DNA of 64,000 bases from Aquibacillus halophilus (GCF_009649745.1 NZ_WJNG01000003.1:148877-212876); one strand, 5' to 3'. Shown: positions 17,325 through 26,630, counted from the first letter of the stretch. The notes: generated from the sequence alone by a model not told the origin. Numbers and translations are program-made.

Positions 17325-17792
17325 TCATCTTCTTTTGTCGTAGATCTTCTTTGTAAATTGTATCCGATCCTTAACTTCTAACTTCTCATAAATATTGGTA
17401 ATATGGTTTTTGACCGTATGAAAGCTTATGGATAAATTTTCTGCGATGGTTTGGTTATCCAATCCGTTAATTATGTTAAAGGCAATTTCTTTTTCCCTTT
17501 TTGTAAGGCTGTCTAACCCATGTATTATGGTTTGAAACTCCATCTCATCACGGCTACTTACGTTATTAGGAACATAGTCTCCATCTTTTTTTAAGTAAAA
17601 AAGTTTCTGTTTTCCGGTTATACGTACCTCTAAGAAAGAAGTGTTAACAAGATGCTCCAAAGTTTCCTTTATGTGTTCTTCTGTTCTACCTAAACGCGTA
17701 GCAAGACTATGTTGAGTTTCAAAGCTATTTTTATTTTTAGAAAAAAACTGTACACATTCTGTTTCTACTAGTTGAATTTTATATCCGTCCAT
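17325..17792 (-). CDS. LuxR-type transcriptional regulator
   Basis: A 155-aa DNA-binding protein. The N-terminal half (SLATRLGRTEEHIKETLEHL) resembles a winged helix-turn-helix, and the C-terminal half is a LuxR/GerE helix-turn-helix: LTKREKEIAFNIINGLDNQT followed by IAENLSISFHTVKNHITNIY. No receiver domain is present. AGGAG precedes the ATG at 17792. It lies 14 bp downstream of the KaiC-like ATPase gene, so the two probably form an operon in which the ATPase output may act through this regulator (inference). Confidence 0.85.
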   Translation of the reverse strand: MDGYKIQLVETECVQFFSKNKNSFETQHSLATRLGRTEEHIKETLEHLVNTSFLEVRITGKQKLFYLKKDGDYVPNNVSSRDEMEFQTIIHGLDSLTKREKEIAFNIINGLDNQTIAENLSISFHTVKNHITNIYEKLEVKDRIQFTKKIYDKRR

Positions 17793-17806
17793 TCAATTGG
17801 CTCCTG

Positions 17807-19228
17807 TTATAGTAGTCGAAAAAAAGGTATTTCATTTATAGTTTCAACTATATATGGAGCTGAAACTACACCTGACTGAGACTTTGTGACCTGTAGGTAT
17901 TGGTATCTGTTATACACCCATGTCTTTATAATAACGTCCGACTTTTGTTGAAGCAATGCCAAAGTTTCCTTATCTGTTTTATCAGCATTACAAATTACAA
18001 ATGAAGTAATTCCAATTTCTTTTTCTGCTGCTACTAACTCGACGTAAATATCTTTTACAAAATCTATGCCTCTCTTTTCCAGAATCGAATTTATATTGTA
18101 TACCCAAAACCATTCTCCATCTCTACTATCTAGGTCATTTTTTACAAATGCGACTAGTTCTTCAAATATAAATGCCTTAAAACTCTCGTTGTCTAAGTTC
18201 GCTATGTTATAAACATGTGAAGCAATCTTAGGATTTATCACCCTATTATATTGTTCAGTAAAAACGCCCTTTTTATTTAAAATATATTCCTCTAAATCAA
18301 TATTGTAGCTTTTAAAAAGCTTAAGTAATTCATCTATTGTTATAGTATTTGATAAAAGATAGGCAAACTTTCTATCTTTCTTTAAGAGTTCGCTCACAAT
18401 GGACATAAGAATACGCTTATACCCAGCAATACTATCTACTTCTAATAAATAAATTAGCCCTTTTTGAATTCCACCATCTAATGATTTATCGAGCAATTTA
18501 TCGCCAGTGGTAACAGATGAATCATAGGAAGAAGTAACCCTATTCACAGGTATGTGAGGAGGAACAAGGTAAATTCCCTCGTCTATAAATCGATAGGTAT
18601 GTGTTCCCTCAAAAACTTTAGTTCCTCTCATCTTTACAACTTCCAACGTTCTTTCCTTATAATCATCAAATTTTTCGACAAAATCTAATTGAATCACACC
18701 ATCAAAAAGAAAGTTTTCAAAGGGAATTTCGCTTTGACGAGTAGATTGTTCTACAATCAAAAGAGACGTCAACCGGTTTCTTACAAGTGAGTTTTTTAAG
18801 GAATATATTGATTTCCTCATTTCTTGATCACCTTGCTCAAGATACTTAATTAAACTTAAACTGTCTATTACAACCCTTTGGCAGTTTATCGATTGAACCA
18901 GTTCCTCAAATAAACCAGATGGCTGTAGCATTTCTCTAAGTAAAATTTCAGGTGAAAGAGTAACAACTTTTAAGAGGTTTTCACCTTCCAGTTTTTCAAT
19001 ATCAATTCCATAATTTAGCATATCACTATAAATTTGTTCCGGTAATTCCTCAAACGTTATATATAAACCAGGCTCACCTATCATGGTGCCTTGGTGTAAA
19101 AATTGAACTCCTATTGTAGTTTTACCTGTCCCTGGTGCCCCTGTTATAACAACACCGTTGCCCTTAGGAATACCGCCACTAAGAACCATATCTAAACCTT
19201 TTATCCCAGTTTTTATAAGCTCTTTCAT
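17807..19228 (-). CDS. KaiC-like RecA-family ATPase
   Basis: A 473-aa protein with two RecA-type domains. Domain 1 (about 1-225) has IKGLDMVLSGGIPKGNGVVI, Walker A GAPGTGKT (residues 30-37), YITFEELPEQ and the Walker B-like RVVIDSLS, as in KaiC/RadA-like signalling ATPases. Domain 2 (about 250-473) starts TGDKLLDKSLDGGIQKGLIY but lacks a P-loop, so it is degenerate. I chose ATG 19228 because AGAGAGG lies 7 nt upstream; an in-frame ATG 10 codons earlier is weaker. It pairs with the LuxR gene downstream. Confidence 0.85.
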   Translation of the reverse strand: MKELIKTGIKGLDMVLSGGIPKGNGVVITGAPGTGKTTIGVQFLHQGTMIGEPGLYITFEELPEQIYSDMLNYGIDIEKLEGENLLKVVTLSPEILLREMLQPSGLFEELVQSINCQRVVIDSLSLIKYLEQGDQEMRKSIYSLKNSLVRNRLTSLLIVEQSTRQSEIPFENFLFDGVIQLDFVEKFDDYKERTLEVVKMRGTKVFEGTHTYRFIDEGIYLVPPHIPVNRVTSSYDSSVTTGDKLLDKSLDGGIQKGLIYLLEVDSIAGYKRILMSIVSELLKKDRKFAYLLSNTITIDELLKLFKSYNIDLEEYILNKKGVFTEQYNRVINPKIASHVYNIANLDNESFKAFIFEELVAFVKNDLDSRDGEWFWVYNINSILEKRGIDFVKDIYVELVAAEKEIGITSFVICNADKTDKETLALLQQKSDVIIKTWVYNRYQYLQVTKSQSGVVSAPYIVETINEIPFFRLL

Positions 19229-19499
19229 CGATATACCTCTCTTTCCATGATTATCCATTATAACACAAACAATTGTGGATAATCATTAGCATTGGCTAAA
19301 TCTAGTGTCCATAATGATCCAGGGCTCGTTCAAATTTAGTTCGGTTTAAATAAAGGGTAACATATCGATGATAAGTAACAAAAGGAAGTTTCAATAAAAC
19401 TTGATTATAAGTAACTAGTGTTGGGAAAATACTATTGTTGGATAGAAACTTTTGAAGAACCAATTATTCCTTACCATAAAGCTTGATTTGTAATGGTAG

Positions 19500-20336
19500 T
19501 ACTAAGAATCATTTGCTTCAGGTGTCATTGAAAAGATAGTTGATACAATCCTACATTTCGAAAAAGGGCCAGACATAAGCAAAGAAGGAATACCAATACC
19601 TATCGGGTTTGGAGAGCAAGACATTATGAAAGAGACACCACGTTTATTTAGTGATAAATTTATGTTGTTTTATATTACAGAAATGTCTAAAGATTCTCTT
19701 ACAATCTATTCCAACGCGCTTTCCACCTCATCAAGACAAGATGTTGTTGATTATTTTAAGATGTGTGTTTAAATAATTCGGTAATCACCTATGAAAAAGG
19801 ACTACATTTATCACTTCTCCAACCATTCCATATCCAAATAAAGTTGATTTTGTTGTGACGGAATCATTTATCTCAGTAATAGCGGGTAAGTTCAGACCTT
19901 TAACTGGATAGAGATAATACAATTACAAATTAACATAAACACAAATATATTAGGTAAATCACTAATTTTGGGATTTAGTCAAGTTGCGTCATCAGAAAAA
20001 TTAAGAAAGTATTTTCGCGAAGGAGTCAAAGTATCAGATAGACAATTAAACAACTAGGAAATTCCTTATAACTGATAATCTAACTACTCCAAATATCATG
20101 GATGCTGAAATTTTTGATTCTCCTACTCCACCATTTTCTAATAAGCTAATGCTTTATCACACACCTCTTGCCAACACTATCGGCATTTCAAACCTGGTCA
20201 ATTAACTATACTCACAGGAGATATAGTTAAATATGCAAATGAAGGAATGAATCTTATGATTGGTAATTGATGGCTAGAAGAACCTCCGACGGCTGCGGTC
20301 CGTAGAAAGATTTCAAAAAAATCTAATGGAAGTTAA
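19500..20336 (+). pseudogene. Decayed DUF3231-family gene
   Basis: Scattered frames align in order with the intact DUF3231 protein at 7027-8040: GIPIPIGFGEQDIMKETPRL and SDKFMLFYITEMSK in the first half, GFSQVASSEKLRKYFREGVK in the second, and WLEEPPTAAVRRKISKK at the end. Several stops (TAA, TAG, TGA) and frameshifts break it and the start is missing. The paralogue may be an older cargo duplicate. Confidence 0.75.
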
Positions 20337-20387
20337 CCTGTGGAATGTCATGTGGGTTCTATGAAAAATAAACAATCAAAAGATCAC

Positions 20388-20472
20388 TTGTGAATCATTA
20401 CACTTAAAGTGACGGGTGCTTTACTTCAATAAAGAATTGCCACCCTTGTTCCACTAACGCAGCAGTATAGTT
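20388..20472. repeat. Cargo intergenic repeat interrupted by the group II intron
   Basis: TTACACTTAAAGTGACGGGT, GCTTTACTTCAATAAAGAAT, TGCCACCCTTGTTCCACTAA and CGCAGCAGTATAGTT. The intron's GTGCG begins right after the terminal TAGTT, which corresponds to GGTTAGTT in other copies. Confidence 0.7.
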
Positions 20473-22908
20473 GTGCGAAATGTTCCTAGCTTAAATGGAG
20501 GATGGTCACATTTCTCTGGTAAAGGCTAGGCAATTCCTTGTGGAATTGAAGGATTATATCGAAGAATCAAATGAAGAGGTAACGCTCGGAAGGGTTCTCT
20601 CTTAGTCGATTAGCACTGAATTCAGTAAGGATGATAGTGTTAAGAGCTCGGTGAAAAGGCGTAAGAATTTACCGTACCAGTGAAGTTTAGCTGACGAAAG
20701 CCTACCCGCGATGGTGGTGTAAATCATGATGCTTGAGTTGAATGAATATGGTGAGTATGCGAATAAACCTAAAAGAAAAAGGTTAAGCTGACAAACTTCT
20801 GAATGTACGGGTCTAGAACTGCAATACATAGAAATGTGTATATCACCAAATGTGAGGTTAACTGTGGGTGAGTAAAACTAATTAATATGAAAATCCATGA
20901 TATGTTAAAGGCATATGAAAGTTAACAGGCTTACAGGAAGCACCTAAGTTCATTTTATAATAAATATAATTCAACGTTGTAAGCTGATGACGTGGAGGTC
21001 TTACTTCCGATGAAACGGCAATAAGGAAAACCATAATGACAATAGTTATGGTATAACTTATTTTTGTATCAGTGAAAGTGGTGGCACGGTACCAATGAAG
21101 TGTCTAATTAACACAGAGGGATAGCCACTAGACTAATGAAGAATCATTCAACCATGTAAGGCAGATCTTTATCGGTTAATAAGGTTCTCGTGAGACTAAA
21201 AGAGGTTTAACTCCGAAAGGGGTAGCCAACTTATTGAAACGGAAGAAACTGAGGCATAACGAGTATTACAATCTACAAGAGTGTTTCGACACTCTTTATG
21301 CTCGTAGTACCAATGGTGAAAAGTTTTATGGATTAATAGAATTGATGAGTTCTAATGAGAATATACGTCTTGCCTATCGAAATATAAAGAGAAACACTGG
21401 AAGTAAAACGGCAGGCACAGATAAATTAACAATTAAAGATATTAGTCACTTGTCAGTGGAAGATGTAATAGTAAAGGTTCAAGAGATGTTTCAATTATAT
21501 GAACCACAAAAAGTTAGACGTGTTTTGATTCCAAAAGCAAATGGTAAGAATCGACCTCTAGGAATCCCAACTATTTGGGATAGGACTTTTCAACAGTGCA
21601 TTCTGCAAGTATTAGAACCCATTTGTGAAGCGAAGTTTCATAAGCATAATTATGGATTCAGACCGAATAGAAGTACCCATCATGCGAAAGCAAGATTTGA
21701 ATTTTTAATCAACCAATCTGGGCTTCACCATTGTATTGATGTTGATATTAAAGGTTTCTTTGATAATGTTAATCATAGTAAACTCTTAAAACAAATTTGG
21801 TATTTAGGTATAAGAGATAGGTCATTAATCGCCATTATTTCAAAACTATTAAAAGCTGAAATTCATGGTGAAGGTGTACCAACTAAAGGAACACCGCAAG
21901 GTGGCATTCTATCTCCACTACTTTCAAATATCGTTTTAAATGAACTAGATTGGTGGATAAGTAATCAATGGGAAACTTTCACAACTGAGTTCCAATACAA
22001 AACAAATGGGATTAAATATCAAGCACTAAAGAAGTCTGAACTAAAAGAATGTTATATTGTCCGCTATGCGGACGACTTCAAGGTGCTTTGTCGCACACGT
22101 TCACAAGCAATCAGAATGAACTGCGCAATTAAAGATTTTCTGATGACTAGACTGCACCTCGAAACTAGTGAAGAAAAGTCTAAGGTAATAAACCTAAAGA
22201 AAAATTCTTCCGAATTTTTAGGATTTTCCATTAAGGCAGTTAGAAAGGGCAAAACGAGATTTGGCTATGTAGCCAAGTCAAATATGTCTAAGAAAGCAAA
22301 GCTAAATGCTTCCAACAAAATAAAAGAAGCAATCAAAGCTGTTCAAAAACATCCTGGTAATCAAACCGTTTGGAATTTTAATACTATCGTTATGGGGATA
22401 CAAAATTACTATTCAGCAGCCACTAGAATTACGATAAATCTTAATGAGTTAAACTCTTATCTACGAAAAACGATGTATAATCGCCTAAAGATTCTTAGAA
22501 CAGACGCAGAATTTCATGAAATGACTAAGACATTACAAAAGAGGTATAAAGGATACAATTGCAAACTGTATAAGATACAAAACATGGTTTTTGTACCCAT
22601 CCATGCCCAAAAATATAAAACGAATTTATGCTTTTCCCAGGATACGTGCAATTACACGACCGAAGGTAGAGAAAAGATACACAAAGGGCTAAAAGCCATA
22701 AGTAAAGATGTCTTATCTTACATCATGAAAAGTTTTATTCCTAATCGAACAATTGAATATAACGACAATCGAATAAGTAAATTTATCGCTCAGTATGGTA
22801 AGTGTGCCATTTCTGGAATAGAACTAGGTCTAAATGATTGGCATTGCCACCATAAGAATCCTTATCATCTTTCAAAAGATGATTCATTCTCTAATCTAGT
22901 TATACTGC
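20473..22908 (+). mobile_element. Group II intron, truncated at the 3' end
   Basis: The 5' end GTGCG (20473-20477) fits the group II consensus, and about 760 nt of non-coding ribozyme sequence precede a reverse transcriptase gene. The 3' part is missing: the reverse transcriptase sequence breaks in its HNH domain near 22908, and domains V and VI are not seen before unrelated GGDEF sequence begins. It should therefore be unable to splice or move. Confidence 0.75.
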
Positions 22909-22964
22909 GTATTTTATTCTTTACTACAATTATCCTCCTTTTAAATTCCCTTTTTTTGCTTTGA
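21234..22964 (+). CDS. Group II intron reverse transcriptase/maturase, 3'-truncated
   Basis: A multifunctional intron protein. Reverse transcriptase motifs are visible: VRRVLIPKANGKNRPLGIPT (domain 2), FRPNRSTHHAKARFEFL, DVDIKGFFDNVNHSKLL, GTPQGGILSPLLSNIVLNEL and the catalytic YADD (VRYADDFKVL). A maturase domain follows, then a C-terminal HNH endonuclease beginning GKCAISGIELGLNDWHCHHK. Homology stops after SFSNLVIL near 22908; the last ~18 residues are read from adjacent sequence. The TTG start at 21234 follows GAAAGGGG. It is a truncated, probably inactive copy. Confidence 0.88.
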   Translation: MKRKKLRHNEYYNLQECFDTLYARSTNGEKFYGLIELMSSNENIRLAYRNIKRNTGSKTAGTDKLTIKDISHLSVEDVIVKVQEMFQLYEPQKVRRVLIPKANGKNRPLGIPTIWDRTFQQCILQVLEPICEAKFHKHNYGFRPNRSTHHAKARFEFLINQSGLHHCIDVDIKGFFDNVNHSKLLKQIWYLGIRDRSLIAIISKLLKAEIHGEGVPTKGTPQGGILSPLLSNIVLNELDWWISNQWETFTTEFQYKTNGIKYQALKKSELKECYIVRYADDFKVLCRTRSQAIRMNCAIKDFLMTRLHLETSEEKSKVINLKKNSSEFLGFSIKAVRKGKTRFGYVAKSNMSKKAKLNASNKIKEAIKAVQKHPGNQTVWNFNTIVMGIQNYYSAATRITINLNELNSYLRKTMYNRLKILRTDAEFHEMTKTLQKRYKGYNCKLYKIQNMVFVPIHAQKYKTNLCFSQDTCNYTTEGREKIHKGLKAISKDVLSYIMKSFIPNRTIEYNDNRISKFIAQYGKCAISGIELGLNDWHCHHKNPYHLSKDDSFSNLVILRILFFTTIILLLNSLFLL

Positions 22965-23511
22965 TCATGTTACCTGTTTGTTTATTGCTAGGAAAACAAT
23001 ATGACATGATAAAATTTCTTTCAGGAAATGATACCTTAACAAAACTATATAATAGGAGATACGTTATCGATACCTTTCCTAAACTTAACTTCTAATGGAT
23101 AAAAAAAAGGAGAAATTAATATTATTTCTTATTGATGTGAACAATTTTAAAATGGTAAATGATAATTATGGACACGAGACGGGAGATAATGTTCTTAAAC
23201 ATCTTTCAAATTTACTATTAGTTAATACAAGTAAAAGTGACATTGTTGCTCGTTATGCAGGTGATGAATTTATTATTATTTCCCCTTTTACCGACGAAAA
23301 GGGGAAGGATATAATTATTAAGCAAATTAATGAAGAATTAAGGGGATTATCTGAAAAGTTAAATATAGATATCTCTGTTTCAATTGGAACTTCTGTGTAC
23401 CCTAATGACGCGAAAACATTAGATAGTTTATTAAATATTGCTGATCATAGTATGTATAAAAAAAAGAATGTTTTTAAAGAAGAATCCCATGAATTTAAAC
23501 GGGGAGTCTAA
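22912..23511 (+). pseudogene. Membrane GGDEF diguanylate cyclase remnant
   Basis: One frame from about 22912 carries the end of a membrane segment (FPFFALIMLPVCLLLG) leading into NDTLTKLYNRRYVIDTFPKL, the GGDEF start, then stops at TAA near 23092. The next frame from ATG 23095 continues LFLIDVNNFKMVNDNYGHET, active-site AGDEF and SIGTSVYPNDAKTL to 23511. The 5' part is missing at the intron junction and a frameshift separates the halves. It is dead unless the 138-aa C-terminal frame is made alone. Confidence 0.75.
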
Positions 23512-23593
23512 AACATCTATCCTTTTTTCGGTATTGTATTCAGACGTTTTCTGAGGTCTTTCTAGATAAGTGAAATTTATTTTCTTCAACTAT

Positions 23594-23702
23594 AGGGTCT
23601 TTCCTTGAATAAGGAATTGCACTCCTTGTTCAACTATTGAAGCAGTAATGTACAATAAGAAAATCATCATTCTGTACAGCGTAGTAGACTCTTATCGCGC
23701 AA
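23594..23702. repeat. Cargo intergenic repeat, both hairpin modules
   Basis: GGGTCTTTCCTTGAATAAGG, AATTGCACTCCTTGTTCAAC and GAAGCAGT form the second-hairpin module (23594-23648). CAGCGTAGTAGACTCTTATC with GCGCAA (23678-23702) is the first-hairpin module, close to that at 4927. Confidence 0.65.
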
Positions 23703-23745
23703 CAAGAAATAGAAACATTTGTAATAAAAAGAGCAAAGATAATAA

Positions 23746-24336
23746 TCATCTTCGCTCTATCTTCTTAAACCTCGTTATTATGAACCAACAAATTATTGCT
23801 AATAGCCAATAGATAGGGAATGAATAAATGTTCTTCCAAGTAATCTCCTGATATATATTAAAAAATTCCATAAATCGTTCAGCTAAAAATGCCAGGAATG
23901 CGGATTGAAGACCTGAGATGAGAAAAAAATCTTTAAATTCCCCCCCCCAACGTTGATAAATCAACATAAACGGAATAATTACAATACCTACATCGTAAGG
24001 GTATAATTGTGGGTTCAGGTAAGGTGTTAAACGCACAGGATATACCCATGCCAATGCATTACTCCCAATGGAATCAAGAGTAATAGCAGAAACTGCATAA
24101 AATAATCCATAAGCTGTAACCTCTGTAATTCTCTGGTTATCAGTAAACATCCACCATACAATGGGAGATGAAATACTAAGAATAACTAATAGCCACCATT
24201 TCCATGTATAAAGATTATGTTCTCTCCAAAAGTTTTGAAGCGAATCTTGAAAAGTTTTTTCTATTTGTATTAAATCCTCAATAGGAATTGTATTTAACAT
24301 TAAAAACTGATAAAAGTCCAAAGGTACTGTGCTCAT
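23746..24336 (-). CDS. Membrane protein, CBO0543-like
   Basis: A 196-aa integral membrane protein with about five hydrophobic helices. The N-terminal WREHNLYTWKWWLLVILSIS, YGLFYAVSAITLDSIGSN and the YPYDVGIVIIPFMLIYQRWG segment resemble the CBO0543 family of sporeforming Firmicutes; function unknown. Its coding sequence contains a run of nine G (C on the plus strand, 23940-23948) at the RWGGEF segment. Flanked by cargo repeats on both sides. Confidence 0.7.
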   Translation of the reverse strand: MSTVPLDFYQFLMLNTIPIEDLIQIEKTFQDSLQNFWREHNLYTWKWWLLVILSISSPIVWWMFTDNQRITEVTAYGLFYAVSAITLDSIGSNALAWVYPVRLTPYLNPQLYPYDVGIVIIPFMLIYQRWGGEFKDFFLISGLQSAFLAFLAERFMEFFNIYQEITWKNIYSFPIYWLLAIICWFIITRFKKIERR

Positions 24337-24411
24337 TTATAAACACCCTAAGTTGTTTGATATATAGGTATGATTCATCAAACAACAGTAATATATTCAC
24401 TATTCAACTAA

Positions 24412-24546
24412 CGGATGATACTACGCATTCAAACCACATCTGTTTGCACTGAAATTGTGAAGACTTCACTTAAAGTAACGGGTGCTTTACTTTAATAAGG
24501 CGAAGTCAACCTTGTTTCACTAACGACGCAGGTTAGTTTAATTAGG
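24412..24546. repeat. Cargo intergenic repeat, near full length
   Basis: GATACTACGCATTCAAACCA, CATCTGTTTGCACTGAAATT, TTCACTTAAAGTAACGGGTG, CTTTACTTTAATAAGGCGAA and CACTAACGACGCAGGTTAGT, one of the most complete copies. The next gene's ribosome-binding site starts directly after it. Confidence 0.75.
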
Positions 24547-24555
24547 AGGAGAAAA

Positions 24556-24648
24556 ATGAAATCTATAATAAGTTATTTTTTATATGCTCTTCTATTGTTT
24601 GGGACATTACTTTTAGTGTCATACATTGATTTCAGATTAGAAAAATAA
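24556..24648 (+). CDS. Small hydrophobic peptide, 30 aa
   Basis: ATG 24556 follows AGGAGGA by 5 nt. The peptide is one hydrophobic helix (SYFLYALLLFGTLLLVSYID) with the tail FRLEK. Function unknown. It begins right after a cargo repeat. The strong ribosome-binding site is the main support. Confidence 0.55.
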   Translation: MKSIISYFLYALLLFGTLLLVSYIDFRLEK

Positions 24649-24668
24649 TTGCAAAACAAGACTATCGT

Positions 24669-24971
24669 GTGTGGAAATGGATAACGATTAAACAGTTTTT
24701 GTTTATTCCAGTCGGGTTTGCGCTTGCTTTCCCTTACTTAATCAAAAATTTTAAGAAAGATGGAAAATGGAAGTTTGATTATAAAAAATTCATATTTTTT
24801 GGTATTCCTGCTTTATATTTAACTTTTTCCTTTAGCCTTTACTATAATAGTCCTTTGGGCAATCTTGATATTCCTTTGTGGATCAGGATGGATGGAGCTG
24901 AAATTGAATTAGGAGGTACTATTTTAGGATATATAATCTTATCTTGTTTCTTTAAAACCAAGAAGGAGTAG
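24669..24971 (+). CDS. Hypothetical membrane protein
   Basis: A 100-aa protein with three hydrophobic segments (about 9-25, 41-58, 82-95), a basic stretch KNFKKDGKWKFDYKK between the first two, and WIRMDGAEIELGGTILGYII near the end. The GTG start has no clear ribosome-binding site, so translation may be coupled to the 30-aa peptide 20 bp upstream, or the two may once have been one gene. Family not recognised. Confidence 0.5.
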   Translation: MWKWITIKQFLFIPVGFALAFPYLIKNFKKDGKWKFDYKKFIFFGIPALYLTFSFSLYYNSPLGNLDIPLWIRMDGAEIELGGTILGYIILSCFFKTKKE

Positions 24972-25041
24972 GATACAGTTAATGATTATTCAAATAACAG
25001 GTGCTTTTCAACAATAAAGTTTTCAAGTTAGGAGGTTCCTT

Positions 25042-25137
25042 ATGGGAGGAATAATTAACTTATTCTTAGGAGTCGGTATTGTATTTTTAATAATATTTTT
25101 GTTTGTGGTATTTTCCTGTATTAAAAATAGAAAGTGA
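25042..25137 (+). CDS. Small hydrophobic peptide, 31 aa
   Basis: ATG 25042 lies behind TAGGAGG. The peptide is almost entirely one transmembrane helix (LFLGVGIVFLIIFLFVVFSC) ending IKNRK. Function unknown; a cargo repeat follows the stop. Confidence 0.55.
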   Translation: MGGIINLFLGVGIVFLIIFLFVVFSCIKNRK

Positions 25138-25147
25138 TTACTTTTGG

Positions 25148-25222
25148 CTGTTAAGCTAACGGGTGTTTTACTTCAATAAGGAAAAAGCATTTCTTGTTCA
25201 ACTATTGTAGCAGGTTAGCTGA
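25148..25222. repeat. Cargo intergenic repeat, second-hairpin unit
   Basis: TTAAGCTAACGGGTGTTTTA, CTTCAATAAGGAAAAAGCAT, TTCTTGTTCAACTATTGTAG and CAGGTTAGCTGAA. Confidence 0.75.
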
Positions 25223-25266
25223 ACAGGGAATTGAAGCAAATTTAAAGTTAAGGTAGGGGGGAGACG

Positions 25267-25797
25267 ATGAGAAAAATAGTTTATATTTTTTCTGCAATTA
25301 TAATATTTGGTGTAGGGTTATTTATTTATTGGGACTGGACAGAAAGAAATTCCTCTTTTGCTACACCTGAAGAGGCGTTAGGAAGTGTGAAGAACCCCTC
25401 TTTGGAAGTGGTAGAGATTATTGATACAAAGGTGCTTAAAGGAACCAACTATGCGTATGTATTTTTCTATTCACAAATCGATGAACCTAAAGATTATTAT
25501 GCTGTATCTGAATTTGAAAAGGGGAAATATGGTTGGAAGTTTGTTCGTATGTTTGGAGGAGGGAATATTGTAGAAGATAATGCGAATGGTGGTTTAGCCG
25601 TAGGTGATGTTGAAAGTGGCGAGTATTACGGTTTAGCAACTTCTAACGTTTCTACTGTAAACCTTGTACATCTTGAAGCAAAACTCATTCCATTAGATGA
25701 AAAAGATATGAAGATTTGGATATTCTTCAATCCTACTTCGGAAGATATGAAAAGTAAGCCTGATTTCTTAGATAAAGATGGGAAATTATTAAACTAA
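25267..25797 (+). CDS. Hypothetical exported or membrane-anchored protein
   Basis: A 176-aa protein with one N-terminal hydrophobic segment (IVYIFSAIIIFGVGLFIYW) and a soluble outer domain. SFATPEEALGSVKNPSLEVV at the start of that domain is a pattern seen in several small Bacillus lipoprotein-like families, but I cannot assign one. GGGGGGAG precedes ATG 25267. Its final codons (LLN, TAA) lie within the start of the next cargo repeat, so gene end and repeat are fused. Confidence 0.6.
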   Translation: MRKIVYIFSAIIIFGVGLFIYWDWTERNSSFATPEEALGSVKNPSLEVVEIIDTKVLKGTNYAYVFFYSQIDEPKDYYAVSEFEKGKYGWKFVRMFGGGNIVEDNANGGLAVGDVESGEYYGLATSNVSTVNLVHLEAKLIPLDEKDMKIWIFFNPTSEDMKSKPDFLDKDGKLLN

Positions 25798-25866
25798 GGG
25801 GTGCGTTACTTCAAGAAGTAATTACATCTCTTGTTCTACTAAAGAAGCAGGTTAGTTCAATAAGAA
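25792..25866. repeat. Cargo intergenic repeat, second-hairpin unit
   Basis: AACTAAGGGGTGCGTTACTT, CAAGAAGTAATTACATCTCT, TGTTCTACTAAAGAAGCAGG and TTAGTTCAATAAG. It supplies the stop codon of the preceding gene. Confidence 0.75.
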
Positions 25867-25887
25867 GTAATAAAATGGAGGGATTTG

Positions 25888-26142
25888 GTGAGAAAATCTG
25901 TTGGAATATTTTTAGGAACTTTTATAGGTAGTTTTATTCTTTTTACGATATTAATCAACTTCTTTCAAGTTGATGGTGGAAACCCATTAGAACCTATCGT
26001 ATTAGCAATTGGAACGGTCATCATATTATTGCTTTGTTATTTAATTACTTTAATCCATTACCTTATAAAACAACAACAAGGTAATGGTAAAGAAGACGCG
26101 AACATTACAGCTTTTTCAGTAGATAATGATAAAAGTAACTAA
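25888..26142 (+). CDS. Small two-helix membrane protein
   Basis: An 84-aa protein with helices at about 5-24 and 36-59 and a polar tail (QQQGNGKEDANITAFSVDND). GTG 25888 follows ATGGAGGG with good spacing; an adjacent TTG is possible. Function unknown; it lies between cargo repeats. Confidence 0.55.
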   Translation: MRKSVGIFLGTFIGSFILFTILINFFQVDGGNPLEPIVLAIGTVIILLLCYLITLIHYLIKQQQGNGKEDANITAFSVDNDKSN

Positions 26143-26169
26143 ATTAATTTTCAATTAACTGGTACAAAG

Positions 26170-26200
26170 AAGATCGTCAATTGCGGCGATCTTTTTTTGA
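26170..26200 (+). terminator. Rho-independent terminator
   Basis: AAGATCG (26170-26176) pairs with CGATCTT (26187-26193), followed by a T run. Confidence 0.8.
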
Positions 26201-26364
26201 TTTTTAAAAAATTAATTGGAATTTTATGTTAAAATTAATTTAGTGGTACTTGAACTTTTGTACTTACAGTAACGCTACAGAAATGTCACAAGAAGCGAAA
26301 ATATAATAACTTTACTATTTAAATTTTGATAATTCTGACGTGTCAATAATAAGTTGAGGTAGGT

Positions 26365-26571
26365 ATGGTGAGAAGAATGTTCACGAACCAAACAAAATTA
26401 GATAGAGAAACAATAATTTTATCAATTGTCAATAAAAGGACTGAAATGTTAAAGCTAGCAGAAACAAATGGTTTATGCTGCGACGACACAATAAGATGTA
26501 GTCAGGAACTTGATTCGTTGTTAAACAACTTATCAAAACTATATGCAGAAAATTTAGAGCAGGATAAATAA
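26365..26571 (+). CDS. Spo0E-like aspartyl-phosphate phosphatase
   Basis: A 68-aa two-helix protein. The family signature SQELDSLL (about 47-54) is present, and size is typical. Spo0E-type phosphatases dephosphorylate Spo0A~P and delay sporulation. GAGGT precedes ATG 26365. As transposon cargo it could bias host entry into sporulation (inference). It is followed 59 bp later by an ECF sigma factor gene. Confidence 0.85.
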   Translation: MVRRMFTNQTKLDRETIILSIVNKRTEMLKLAETNGLCCDDTIRCSQELDSLLNNLSKLYAENLEQDK

Positions 26572-26630
26572 ATTATTAACCTAGTTATTTAATATAATTA
26601 ATTGATATTTCAGAAGGAACTGATGTCTTT

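Noticed and set aside
20280..20336. In-frame TGA in the second DUF3231 copy, also followed by a small hairpin (ACGG/CCGT)
   Set aside because: The intact paralogue has Lys there, not Cys, the gene has many other stops of all three kinds, and the stem is only 4 bp; this is ordinary decay, not Sec.
23095..23511. Stand-alone 138-aa GGDEF protein
   Set aside because: The upstream frame contains the missing start of the domain, so it is the second half of a broken gene.
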